Position numbers and translations under genes: made by a program
Part shown: positions 31,614 to 40,234 of the stretch, piece after piece
How the letters are laid out: the number at the start of each line of letters is the position of its first letter
Position numbering within the stretch: position 1 is the first letter of the stretch
Source of the DNA: Thermovibrio sp.
GTDB lineage: Bacteria; Aquificota; Aquificia; Desulfurobacteriales; Desulfurobacteriaceae
Length of the DNA stretch: 64,000 nt
NCBI GenBank assembly: GCA_015490195.1
Contig: WFYG01000044.1
Coordinates: 30,755 to 94,754 of the forward strand
Reading direction: 5' to 3'
Notes under the pieces: generated by a model
What the model saw: the letters and a program-made list of their open reading frames with translations, nothing else
What the model was told of the DNA's origin: nothing
The model's database searches: none

Positions 31614-33053
31614 ATGAACACAAGACAGCTTCTAAAGGGTGCTCTGGCCGTAGCTACCCTTGTAACGCTCGCCTCTGCACCGGTTTCAGCTTCTGTAACG
31701 GCGACTCAGAAGGATTTTTCTGTTGCAGAGTCGCTTCAGAAGGTTTTTGAGTCTGTTGCAGAGAAGGTTAAACCTGCAGTTGTTAACATTAGCACTGTTT
31801 CAGAGATAAAAATAAACCACCCTCCTATTCCTCCTGAGTTCAGGGATTTCTTCCATCAATTCGGCTTTCCGTTTCCTGAAATTCCTGAGCAATTTCAGAT
31901 GAGAGCTCTCGGTTCAGGGTTTATCGTTAAAGAGAAGGACGGCTGGGCTTACATTCTTACTAATAACCACGTGATATCTCATGCAAAAGTTATAAAGGTT
32001 AAGCTGAGTGATGGCTCTGTTTATAGGGCTAAGGTCGTAGGTAGAGATCCAAAAACAGATGTTGCTCTTATCAAGATAAAGGTAGGTAGTAAGAAGGTTC
32101 CTACAGTTCAGCTTGGTAATTCCGACGACATAAAAGTTGGTGAGTTCGTTATTGCAGTGGGTAACCCTTACGGCCTGAACTGGACTGTAACTCACGGAAT
32201 CATCTCTGCTAAAGGAAGGCACGGTTTAGGTCTTAACCCAATTGAAGACTTTATCCAGACCGATGCAGCTATTAACCCGGGCAACAGCGGTGGTCCTCTG
32301 TGTGACATTCACGGTAGGGTTATAGGGATAAACACAGCCATCGTTAGAAATGCTCAGGGGCTTGGTTTTGCTGTTCCCATAAATATTGCAAAGAAGGTAA
32401 TGAACGACCTTCTTAAGTACGGAAAGGTTATAAGGGGCTGGCTTGGAGTTTACATTGAGGATGTTTCTCCTGAACTTGCCCAGAAGTTTGGAGTTAAACA
32501 CGGGGTTCTTGTAACAAAGGTTATGCCCGGTTCTCCTGCAGAGAAGGGTGGCCTTAAGAGCGGCGATATTATCGTTAAGTTTAACGGAGAGCCTGTTAAG
32601 AACGTTACGGATCTGCAGCTTAAAGTTATAAACACTCCTCCAGGGAAGAAGGTGAAGATTACCGTTATTAGAAACGGGGCAGAAAAGGTTCTTACCGTGA
32701 AAATAGGTCAGATGCCGGGAAGCGTTAATGTTGCTACTACCGACCTTATGAGTAAGTATGGCATTTCTGTCCAGAAACTTACTCCTGAGCTCCGCAAGAA
32801 ACTGGGAGTTCCAGATTGGATTAAACACGGTCTGCTCGTTACTTCTGTTAAGCCGGGTTCACCTGCAGATGATGCTGGACTTCGTGAAGGAGATATTATT
32901 GTTGAAGCTGGAGTTACTCCCAGAACCATGAAGCCGGTTAAGAGCGTTGACGACCTTGTAAACATTCTGAATCAGGCCGGTAACTCTGGTGTTCTTCTGA
33001 AAGTTATAAGAGGAGAAGGTGTAATCTACGTTGTTCTCAACCCGGAGGAATAG
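31614..33053 (+). CDS. degP: DegP/HtrA serine protease with two PDZ domains
   Basis: ILTNNHVISHA, TDVALIKI, TDAAINPGNSGGPLCD, two GLxxGDIIV PDZ motifs. Confidence 0.95.
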   Translation: MNTRQLLKGALAVATLVTLASAPVSASVTATQKDFSVAESLQKVFESVAEKVKPAVVNISTVSEIKINHPPIPPEFRDFFHQFGFPFPEIPEQFQMRALGSGFIVKEKDGWAYILTNNHVISHAKVIKVKLSDGSVYRAKVVGRDPKTDVALIKIKVGSKKVPTVQLGNSDDIKVGEFVIAVGNPYGLNWTVTHGIISAKGRHGLGLNPIEDFIQTDAAINPGNSGGPLCDIHGRVIGINTAIVRNAQGLGFAVPINIAKKVMNDLLKYGKVIRGWLGVYIEDVSPELAQKFGVKHGVLVTKVMPGSPAEKGGLKSGDIIVKFNGEPVKNVTDLQLKVINTPPGKKVKITVIRNGAEKVLTVKIGQMPGSVNVATTDLMSKYGISVQKLTPELRKKLGVPDWIKHGLLVTSVKPGSPADDAGLREGDIIVEAGVTPRTMKPVKSVDDLVNILNQAGNSGVLLKVIRGEGVIYVVLNPEE

Positions 33054-33054
33054 A

Positions 33055-34017
33055 ATGGAAGAGAAGGAGTTCTTCTTAGAAGACGAGGAGAATCAGATTT
33101 TTGACGATAGTGTGGGAGCTCCCTCTGGAGAGGGGGAGTTTTCCCTCTTTGACCAGGAGATAGACCCGTCTCTCATAGAGTCTTTTGTACCCGATAAAGA
33201 CTCTTTAGATGCTTTTCTGAAGGCTATATCAAAGATTCCTCTTCTTTCAAGAGAGGAGGAGATAGAGCTGGCAAAGAGGGCAAAAGCCGGCGACAAAGAG
33301 GCTCTGAAGAAGCTTGTAGAGTCAAACTTGAGATTTGTTGTCAGCGTTGCTAAAAAATACCTTGGATGCGGACTGCCCCTTCACGACCTGATAGCCGAAG
33401 GGATTCTTGGATTGATAGAGGCTGCAAGGCGATTTGACCCTGATAAGGGGGTTAAGTTCATCTCATACGCCGTATGGTGGATCAGGCAGTCCATTATGCA
33501 GGCTCTTGCCCAGCAAACGGGAGCTGTAAAAATACCGGTTAAACAGGCAGTTCTTGTAAACAAGATTACCAGATCTTATGGAGAGCTCCTTAAAAAACTC
33601 GGCCGTGAGCCGACAACCGAGGAGCTTGCAGAGTACGTTGGGATGGAGCCGAAAGAGATAGAAAGGCTTCTCTCAATCTGCCAGGTGCCTCTTTCCCTGG
33701 ATACGCCCATCGGAGATGAAGAGGATACAACCTTTAAAGACTTCCTTAAGGGAGAGGGTACTGCTGAGGTAGAAGAGAAAGTTGTTCAGGAAGAGCTCAA
33801 ACAGAGCATTCAGGAGATGCTTGAACAGCTGACTCCTCAAGAGAAGAAGATAATCATAATGCGTTTCGGACTTGATGGAAACGAGCCCAAGACCCTTAGA
33901 GAGATAGGGGAGAAGTTGGGAATAAGCCGTGAAAGGGTTCGTCAGCTTGAGACAAGGGCTAAGAAGAAAATGAAAGAGTACGCTTTAAGAAAGAAACTTA
34001 ACGTTTTTTTGAACTAA
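33055..34017 (+). CDS. RNA polymerase sigma-70 family factor
   Basis: DLIAEGILGLIEAARRFDPDKGVKFISYAVWWIRQSIMQAL; LREIGEKLGISRERVRQLETRAKKKMKEY. Confidence 0.95.
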   Translation: MEEKEFFLEDEENQIFDDSVGAPSGEGEFSLFDQEIDPSLIESFVPDKDSLDAFLKAISKIPLLSREEEIELAKRAKAGDKEALKKLVESNLRFVVSVAKKYLGCGLPLHDLIAEGILGLIEAARRFDPDKGVKFISYAVWWIRQSIMQALAQQTGAVKIPVKQAVLVNKITRSYGELLKKLGREPTTEELAEYVGMEPKEIERLLSICQVPLSLDTPIGDEEDTTFKDFLKGEGTAEVEEKVVQEELKQSIQEMLEQLTPQEKKIIIMRFGLDGNEPKTLREIGEKLGISRERVRQLETRAKKKMKEYALRKKLNVFLN

Positions 34018-34753
34018 TGCTGCTGCCCTTTTCGGGCAGTTTCTCCTTCCTCTTCACTTCAATTTTTCTTTTGTTTTCCTCTTTCGGAACTGCAACTTTT
34101 ATGTAAATTTCAACCCTTCGGTTTCTTGCCTGCAGGATGGGATTATTCCAGGTATAAAGAGGTCTTGTTGTGTCGTACCCCACGGCTTCCAGTCGGGAGG
34201 GGTTTACACCTTCTGAAACTAGATACCTTACAACGGTAGTTGCCCTTCTTATAGAGAGATCCCAGCTATCCTGGATGTAAGGCATCGGAACGGAAGGTTC
34301 ACCTTTACTTGTATGTCCTTCAACTACAACTTCGTAGTTACCCTTCAGGTGTTTTATAATGTTTGCTATTCTGTCAAGGGCTCTCTTTGCCTGGGGGGTT
34401 AGTTTCAGAGAGTTCTCTTTAAAAAGAACTCTGTTGAAGAGTCTTATCATAACGTAGTTCTTTGCTACCACTATCTGGTATCCTGAAACTGGAAGCATCT
34501 GCCTCAGAATTTTCTCTATTTTCTTTGCAAGGTCGGTTGTGTATATCTGGATAGGTTTTACCACCGAGAGCTGTTCAAAAGTCTGAGCCTTTTCACCCTG
34601 AAAGTAGGAGAGAAATTTTCGGGCTTTCGTTATGTCAAGGGTTGACATTGAGTAGAGAAGAATAAAGAAGGTAAGAAGAAGGGACATAAGGTCGCTGAAG
34701 CTGGTAAGCCACGCCGGAACAGATTTACATTCCTCTTTCTTCTTCCTTGCCAT
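33998..34753 (-). CDS. motB: MotB-like stator protein (OmpA C-terminal), copy 2
   Basis: PAWLTSFSDLMSLLLTFFILLYSMS plug/TM; OmpA-like VEGHTSKGEPSVPM...NRRVEI. Confidence 0.9.
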   Translation of the reverse strand: MARKKKEECKSVPAWLTSFSDLMSLLLTFFILLYSMSTLDITKARKFLSYFQGEKAQTFEQLSVVKPIQIYTTDLAKKIEKILRQMLPVSGYQIVVAKNYVMIRLFNRVLFKENSLKLTPQAKRALDRIANIIKHLKGNYEVVVEGHTSKGEPSVPMPYIQDSWDLSIRRATTVVRYLVSEGVNPSRLEAVGYDTTRPLYTWNNPILQARNRRVEIYIKVAVPKEENKRKIEVKRKEKLPEKGSSISSKKR

Positions 34754-34760
34754 CTTCCTC

Positions 34761-35462
34761 TCACATAGGTAGATGGATGACGATTTCTATCCTTCGGTTT
34801 TTTGCTCTTCCTTCCTTCGTGTTATTAGGAGCTATTGGTCTGTAGGAGCCGCAGCCTGCAGCCGACAGCTTCTTGGGGTTGTAGCCGCACTGGATAAAGA
34901 GTCTTAATATACTCGTAGCTCTGGCGGCAGAGAGCTCCCAGTTGGAAGGAAATCTTTTACTTCTTATAGGGGTGTTGTCTGTGTAACCTTCTATCGTTAT
35001 CGGCAGATCAAGTTCTTTCAGTTTCTTACACAACTCCATGATTACCGGAATCGCCTGAGGATAAGGTCTGTCGCTTCCAGGGGGAAAAAGCTTGTCTGTA
35101 TTTATCCTGAGCCGTATATTCGTTCCAAATTTTGCTATTTCAGAGTTTATACCCATTCTCTTGAGCATTTCTCTTATCTCGTGTAACTTTTCCTCTATTG
35201 CTTTTCTACTCCTCATTTTTGGGTACATGTTGGGCATTTGAACTGGTATGTTCTTTCCCTGAATAACCTTCTCTTCGTATATAACGTAGTGGCCGCCAAA
35301 CGCTTCTATGATTCCCTTTATTGCCTGATAAAACTTTTCAAGGGATATAGTTGACATTGAATAGAGGAGAATAAAGAAGGTGAGAAGAAGAGACATCAGG
35401 TCACCGAAACTGGTAAGCCAGGCTGGAGGAGCCTTACACTCCTCCTTCTTCTTTCTTGCCAT
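34761..35462 (-). CDS. motB: MotB-like stator protein (OmpA C-terminal), copy 1
   Basis: MARKKKEECKAPPAWLTSFGDLMSLLLTFFILLYSMS; IEGYTDNTPI...AKNRRIEI. Confidence 0.92.
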   Translation of the reverse strand: MARKKKEECKAPPAWLTSFGDLMSLLLTFFILLYSMSTISLEKFYQAIKGIIEAFGGHYVIYEEKVIQGKNIPVQMPNMYPKMRSRKAIEEKLHEIREMLKRMGINSEIAKFGTNIRLRINTDKLFPPGSDRPYPQAIPVIMELCKKLKELDLPITIEGYTDNTPIRSKRFPSNWELSAARATSILRLFIQCGYNPKKLSAAGCGSYRPIAPNNTKEGRAKNRRIEIVIHLPM

Positions 35463-35466
35463 TTAA

Positions 35467-36228
35467 TTATCCCTCTTTAACTTCAACTCCAAATAGTCCT
35501 GCCAGTTTCTGGCGAAGAATGTTAGGGTTAATCCCCTTCTCTATAGCTTCTGCGGTAAGTATGTAGGCTTCAAGGAAGAGCATTTTCAGGTCTTTGTAGT
35601 ACTTGAGTTTCTTGGCCACCGGAATACAGAGAGTGTTTGCAAGGATAGCTCCGTACAGGGTTGTGATCATAGCTACGGCCATACCGGGACCAAGAGCTGA
35701 AGGGTCTGAAAGGTTCTGGAGCATCTGAATAAGACCTATCAGCGTTCCTATCATACCGAAGGCGGGAAAGAGGTCGGCGAGAGACTCCCACACCGATGCT
35801 TCTGTGGAGAGCTTCTGCTCTATCTGTGCCATAGAGCTCTCAGCGGTACTCTTTATCTCTTCCGCTTCAAGGCCGTCTATTAGCATCCTCATTATGTTTC
35901 CAAGGAATGGGTCTTTTGCGTAGAACTGGTCTATGTCTGATTCTAAAGCAAGTATGCCTTCCTTACGGGCTTTTTTTGCAATTTCTGTCAGGAACTCAAC
36001 GGTTTCTAGGGGGTCTCCAACTTCTGGTTTTATAACTTTAAGTATAGCTTTAAGACCTCCTATAAACTCACCGAGAGGATAGCCTGCAAGTCCTGCAGCC
36101 AGTCCGCCTCCAACGGTGATGAGGAGTGAAGGGACGTTGATGAATGCACCGGGACTCCCTCCGATGACTATTGAACCAATAATCAGTAAATAGGCTGCGG
36201 CGATACCTATTAGCGTTGCTATGTCCAT
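35467..36228 (-). CDS. motA: MotA stator protein
   Basis: DIATLIGIAAAYLLIIGSIVIGGSPGAFINVPSLLITVGGGLAA; LADLFPAFGMIGTLIGLIQML; GPGMAVAMITTLYGA. Confidence 0.95.
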   Translation of the reverse strand: MDIATLIGIAAAYLLIIGSIVIGGSPGAFINVPSLLITVGGGLAAGLAGYPLGEFIGGLKAILKVIKPEVGDPLETVEFLTEIAKKARKEGILALESDIDQFYAKDPFLGNIMRMLIDGLEAEEIKSTAESSMAQIEQKLSTEASVWESLADLFPAFGMIGTLIGLIQMLQNLSDPSALGPGMAVAMITTLYGAILANTLCIPVAKKLKYYKDLKMLFLEAYILTAEAIEKGINPNILRQKLAGLFGVEVKEG

Positions 36229-36277
36229 GTTTCACCGCCTTCTTTTTCTGGTTTGGCCAGCAGAAGGCCTTTATCCA

Positions 36278-36304
36278 TTTTCGGCGTTATTTTAGTTGTT
36301 TTTA
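36278..36304 (-). promoter_or_regulatory. sigma-28-type promoter for motA
   Basis: On the minus strand TAAAAACA-N11-GCCGAAAA; matches TAAA-N15-GCCGATAA except one base; about 43-nt 5' UTR to motA. Confidence 0.65.
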
Positions 36305-36487
36305 GGCAGTAAGGAGTTTACTGCCGTCTGAGTCGTTGTTCCGACTGGCTGATAAATATAAATTAACGAATATGGTGTAGGGGAATAGTAGGTGAGTTCT
36401 GCCATGAGGGGGGAATCGGTTACCTGTCTGTTTCCTGTGGAAGCTTAAGACAGAGATAAGGTTGGCATTTTGTTTAAGTTAATTAAG

Positions 36488-36514
36488 ACAAATTGTGTCT
36501 CAAAAAGACGATAA
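36488..36514 (+). promoter_or_regulatory. sigma-28-type promoter with no flagellar CDS directly downstream
   Basis: ACAAATTG-N11-GACGATAA; shares CAAATTG-N13-CGATAA with the flgK promoter. Confidence 0.5.
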
Positions 36515-36520
36515 TATTCC

Positions 36521-36612
36521 TGTGTAGGGAATCTTTCCCTGATGCCCCACATTAGCCGTCCCATCGGCTGCCACAGGCAGCCTGAAAGCCCCTCACCTGG
36601 AGGGGCCTCTTT
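36521..36612 (+). ncRNA. Candidate structured small RNA (about 90 nt)
   Basis: Hairpins AGGGAA/TTCCCT (36526-36540), AGCCG/CGGCT (36554-36569), GGCTGCC/GGCAGCC (36566-36582), then terminator. Confidence 0.45.
36588..36612 (+). terminator. Intrinsic terminator of the candidate ncRNA
   Basis: GCCCCTC-acctg-GAGGGGC followed by CTCTTT. Confidence 0.65.
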
Positions 36613-36630
36613 AAACTGTATAATTGCACT

Positions 36631-38250
36631 ATGGTTTTTGCTGTTTTTCTTTTGATTCTTTTACTGTTCCCTTTACAGGTTTTTTCGCTCTCTCTTAACA
36701 GTGCAGAGATTTTTGTTTCTTCTCTACACTCAGGAAAGTTCTGTTCGGCAGATTTCAGAAGGCTTTTTTCTACAGATATAGGAGAATCTGCTATTCTCCT
36801 TTACCTTGATAAGTGTTCCAGTTTAAAGGGAGTAAAGGAACCAGACAACCCTTACGGTAAGCTGAAACTTGCTGCTCTTTTAATGAGGGAAGGTAAAAGA
36901 GAAGAGGCAAAGAGAATCTACCTTAAGCTCTTCTCTCACAGTAACAATTTTGATGAAGAGATTCTCTTCTTAAATCTTGGTGATGCTAACTATCTTTTTA
37001 AACCTGAAGTTTTAAGGCGTAAGGTGTGGATTGCTGCGAGACGGGGGAATACCGATACGGCTCTCTTTTACCTTTCGTACTTAAGAAATGACCCGTACTA
37101 CACCTATTTACTTGCTTATGTGTTTTTAAAGGAAGGAAAGAGAAAAGAAGCCAGATTTTTGTTTTCTTCTTCTGTTCCTGAAGAGCGTTACTTTTTCTTG
37201 ATGTACTTGACTAAGGGACTCTATGGTAAGTTTGAGTTTTACCGTAAGCTTATGGAGAGTTCAGCCTCTAAATCTTTTAAAAGAGTTGCCACTGTCTATA
37301 TACTTGACAGACTGTTTCAGGAAGATGTAGGACTTTTCAGGAGAGCTCTTTCTTACGCCAGAGCTTTTCCGGGAATATACAGGTACTACCTTGCCCGTTA
37401 CTATGCCTTGGTGGGTAAGTGCTCCGGTTTAAAGGCACTTTCTGCAAGATCTGAGACTGCAGCTGCTCTTTATGCTGTTTGTTCGGGGAAGAGGTGGAAA
37501 GGGTACAGGCTTGACTTCTATAAGCTTTTGCTCTCTCCACCTGATAGTTTTCCCTATAGCAGGAAGGGGATGTTTTCCGATCTGAAGCTTAAAGATAGTG
37601 GTCTTTCCTACCTCTACAGGAAGGGATTCTGTAGCGTGATTTCTTTCATAAAGAGGCCTTCTCCTCAGAACGCCCTTGCCCAGTACCTCTGCGGGAACTA
37701 CAGAGAAGGGATAAAGCTTGCTGCTCCTTTTAAAGAGAAACTTCAGAAATATCCTTACCTGCTTCCCGTTCTATACCCGAAGCCTCCTGTTTTCGGTGAT
37801 GATGTTGTTTCACTTGCCATTGCAAGGCAGGAGAGCCTGTTTGACGAGAGAGCTCTTTCAAGGAGCGGAGCTATAGGACTAATGCAGATAATGCCTTTTA
37901 CGGGAAAGGCCATTGCCAGAAGGCTCAAAGTTAAAGGCTTTAAGGTTCGTCACCTCTACAACCCTGAAGTGAACTACAGGTTCGGTTCCTACTACATCCA
38001 CACCCTCCTGAAAAGGTTTAAACTCTTTCCCCTTGCTGCAGCTGCTTATAACTGCGGTCCCGGCAGAGTAAAGAGGGCTCTAAAGAAGTTCGGAGCAGTC
38101 AGAACGCCTCAGGATTTGATACTCTTTACAGAGGTTTATATCCCGTTTCAGGAGACTAGGGATTATGTAAAGAGGACTTACGTTAACCTCTATTACTACT
38201 CAAACCTTTACGGAAAGGGGACGGAGTGGAAGATTTTCTCAAAGCACTAA
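36631..38250 (+). CDS. Soluble lytic murein transglycosylase (Slt-like)
   Basis: ARQESLFDERALSRSGAIGLMQIMPFTGKAIA; NPEVNYRFGSYYIHTLL; AAAYNCGPGRV. Confidence 0.92.
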   Translation: MVFAVFLLILLLFPLQVFSLSLNSAEIFVSSLHSGKFCSADFRRLFSTDIGESAILLYLDKCSSLKGVKEPDNPYGKLKLAALLMREGKREEAKRIYLKLFSHSNNFDEEILFLNLGDANYLFKPEVLRRKVWIAARRGNTDTALFYLSYLRNDPYYTYLLAYVFLKEGKRKEARFLFSSSVPEERYFFLMYLTKGLYGKFEFYRKLMESSASKSFKRVATVYILDRLFQEDVGLFRRALSYARAFPGIYRYYLARYYALVGKCSGLKALSARSETAAALYAVCSGKRWKGYRLDFYKLLLSPPDSFPYSRKGMFSDLKLKDSGLSYLYRKGFCSVISFIKRPSPQNALAQYLCGNYREGIKLAAPFKEKLQKYPYLLPVLYPKPPVFGDDVVSLAIARQESLFDERALSRSGAIGLMQIMPFTGKAIARRLKVKGFKVRHLYNPEVNYRFGSYYIHTLLKRFKLFPLAAAAYNCGPGRVKRALKKFGAVRTPQDLILFTEVYIPFQETRDYVKRTYVNLYYYSNLYGKGTEWKIFSKH

Positions 38251-39020
38251 TAGAGGACGGCTACAAGAAAAACACGATAGATACCTACAGGCGGGTTCTC
38301 AGATACTTTCACTCTTTTTTAGACCTTTACGGCTACGACCTTACAGACTTTGACGAGGATAAACTGTACGGTTACTTTTCCTCCCGTTACAGAACCGAGA
38401 AGAGCTTTAGAACTGCCATGTCTGCCATTCAGCACTACCTGAAGTTTAAGGGTATAAAGAGACGCTTAAGGTTCGTTCCTCCTGAATCTTCCGAGTTCCA
38501 GGAGTTTAGACCCGTAAATGACGAGGAGTTTAAGTCTCTCAACTCCCAGCTCTCAAAACTCAAGTCGGAAGACCTGAAAACAGCTCTCCTTATGATTTTC
38601 AGGCTCGGCCTCTCTCCAGCAGAAATAGGGAAGCTGAAGGTGAGTTCCTACGGTCACTTTATGGGGATTCCCGTTCTTACAGAGAAGAAGATAAAACGGT
38701 TCGTTATAGACGAGGAAATTAAGGAGCGGCTTGAGGAGAAAAAGTTTGAGAAGCTTCCGATAGCTCCTCTTCTTGACGTAAGGCCTTCAACTATTAAGGT
38801 TACTTTTCATAGGATAATGAAACAGTTAGGTTTAAACCTGACGGTTGCCGACTTTAAGGACAACTACGTGGCGGAGCTCCTCAAAATCGGCCTTCCCATT
38901 GACATAGTCGTGGAGTACTCCGGGAGGAGCCTGGAGAGGGTTTCTTACATCAACAGAGTTCTAAACCTTCAGAGTAAAGCGGAAGTTATTGAGAAAAAGC
39001 TGAAAAAGAGGAGTCAGTAG
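38226..39020 (+). CDS. Tyrosine recombinase-like protein with degenerate catalytic residues
   Basis: SAM-like N-terminus (KNTIDTYRRVLRYFHSFL) and C-terminal layout LLKIGLPIDIVVEYSGRSLERVSYINR. Confidence 0.7.
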   Translation: MEDFLKALIEDGYKKNTIDTYRRVLRYFHSFLDLYGYDLTDFDEDKLYGYFSSRYRTEKSFRTAMSAIQHYLKFKGIKRRLRFVPPESSEFQEFRPVNDEEFKSLNSQLSKLKSEDLKTALLMIFRLGLSPAEIGKLKVSSYGHFMGIPVLTEKKIKRFVIDEEIKERLEEKKFEKLPIAPLLDVRPSTIKVTFHRIMKQLGLNLTVADFKDNYVAELLKIGLPIDIVVEYSGRSLERVSYINRVLNLQSKAEVIEKKLKKRSQ

Positions 39021-39744
39021 GTGTTATCGTTAGCTTAACGCTTCTGTTAAGTGGGGAGACCCTTGAGATGAATATCTCCTCTCCGTCTGTGAAGGTTGCC
39101 ACCTCTCCCAGTTTTGTGAGCTCCAGAACTGCAAGGAAGTAGGTTATTGCCTCCAGTTTACAGGAGCTTTTTTTAAGGAGCTCTGAGAAGGGAATGAGAT
39201 AGTTCTCCCTCATCAATCCTCTTATTTCTTCCATTTTGTCTGAAACTTTAAAGCTTTCAGACGAGATCTTAATTCCAACCTTCAGTTTCTTCGGCCTTTT
39301 TCTCTCAAACAGGTTTAAGAGCGCGTTTTTCAGGTCTTCCGGCGTGTTTGCTATCTTTACCTTTTCCTGAAATTGGAAGATAAGGTCTGAAGGGTCGTGT
39401 TTCAGGTACTTTGCTGCTTCTTCTTCTAACTTCTCAAGCTCCTGTGCGGCTTTTTTTGATTTTAAATATTCCTCAATTATCTGAACTAACTCTTTCCGCG
39501 GGTCTTCCTCTTCTTCTTTTGGAATCAGGTATTCAGACTTTATCCGTGCAAGGGTTGCCGCCATAAGGAGGAACTCTGAAGCTAAGGGAATGTTTAGCTC
39601 TTGCATTCTGTAGATGTATTTGAGGAACTCCTCTGTAATTTCTGCTATCGGGATGTCGTATATGCTTACTTCCCTCTTTTTTATCAGGTAGATGAGCAGG
39701 TCTAAAGGTCCTTCAAAAACCGGCGTCTCTATTTTTATTGCCAT
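38986..39744 (-). CDS. scpA: Segregation and condensation protein A
   Basis: FEGPLDLLIYLIKKREVSIYDIPIAEITEEFLKYI; EFLLMAATLARIKSEYLIP. Confidence 0.95.
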   Translation of the reverse strand: MAIKIETPVFEGPLDLLIYLIKKREVSIYDIPIAEITEEFLKYIYRMQELNIPLASEFLLMAATLARIKSEYLIPKEEEEDPRKELVQIIEEYLKSKKAAQELEKLEEEAAKYLKHDPSDLIFQFQEKVKIANTPEDLKNALLNLFERKRPKKLKVGIKISSESFKVSDKMEEIRGLMRENYLIPFSELLKKSSCKLEAITYFLAVLELTKLGEVATFTDGEEIFISRVSPLNRSVKLTITPTDSSFSAFSQ

Positions 39745-39751
39745 TTAAAGA

Positions 39752-40183
39752 CTATCCCCTTATGGCAGCTATCAGGTTCGCAAATTCGGTTGTGAGGAGC
39801 TCCATCACATCGTCTATTGAGATGAGGCCTACTAGCTTTCCCTCCTTATTTACAACTATTAGACGGCGAACGGCAGCTTCTCTAAAGGTTTTTGTTAGCT
39901 CAAAAAAGGAGGCGTCTTCCCTTATGGTTATAGGGTCTTTCGTCATCACTTCCCTTACTGGTGTATCAGGAATCTTTTCCTTTCCCACAACTCTCAGGGC
40001 TATGTCCCTGTCGGTTATAATTCCTACAGGCCTGTCTCCATCAATTACAACGAGGCTTCCTACCATTTTGTCTTCCATACGCTTTGCAGCAAGTTTGACC
40101 GGATCATCAGGTTCAATTACTACGACTTTTCGTTTTATCAGCTCTTTAACCGGCATCTCTCCCTCCTGAAAGGCTGTTTTCAA
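39752..40183 (-). CDS. CBS-domain pair protein
   Basis: VIDGDRPVGIITDRDIALRVV; KEGKLVGLISIDDVMELL. Confidence 0.93.
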   Translation of the reverse strand: MKTAFQEGEMPVKELIKRKVVVIEPDDPVKLAAKRMEDKMVGSLVVIDGDRPVGIITDRDIALRVVGKEKIPDTPVREVMTKDPITIREDASFFELTKTFREAAVRRLIVVNKEGKLVGLISIDDVMELLTTEFANLIAAIRG

Positions 40184-40234
40184 CTTTAATATTAGTTCGG
40201 AGGGAGATGGGGTGTAAAGGAGGGAGGGGACTCC

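Noticed and set aside
32226-32828. 200-aa minus-strand ORF
   Set aside because: Antisense to degP, which has intact protease and PDZ motifs.
36481-36612. Possible known RNA class (6S, SRP, RNase P, c-di-GMP or fluoride riboswitch)
   Set aside because: I could not match conserved core sequences of any of these by eye; kept only as an unclassified ncRNA candidate.
36620-36633. TATAAT a few nt before the slt start codon, suggesting leaderless transcription
   Set aside because: No convincing -35 at the right spacing, and the true start codon is uncertain.
39738-40169. 143-aa plus-strand ORF
   Set aside because: Antisense to the CBS-domain gene; Ser/Thr-rich artefact.
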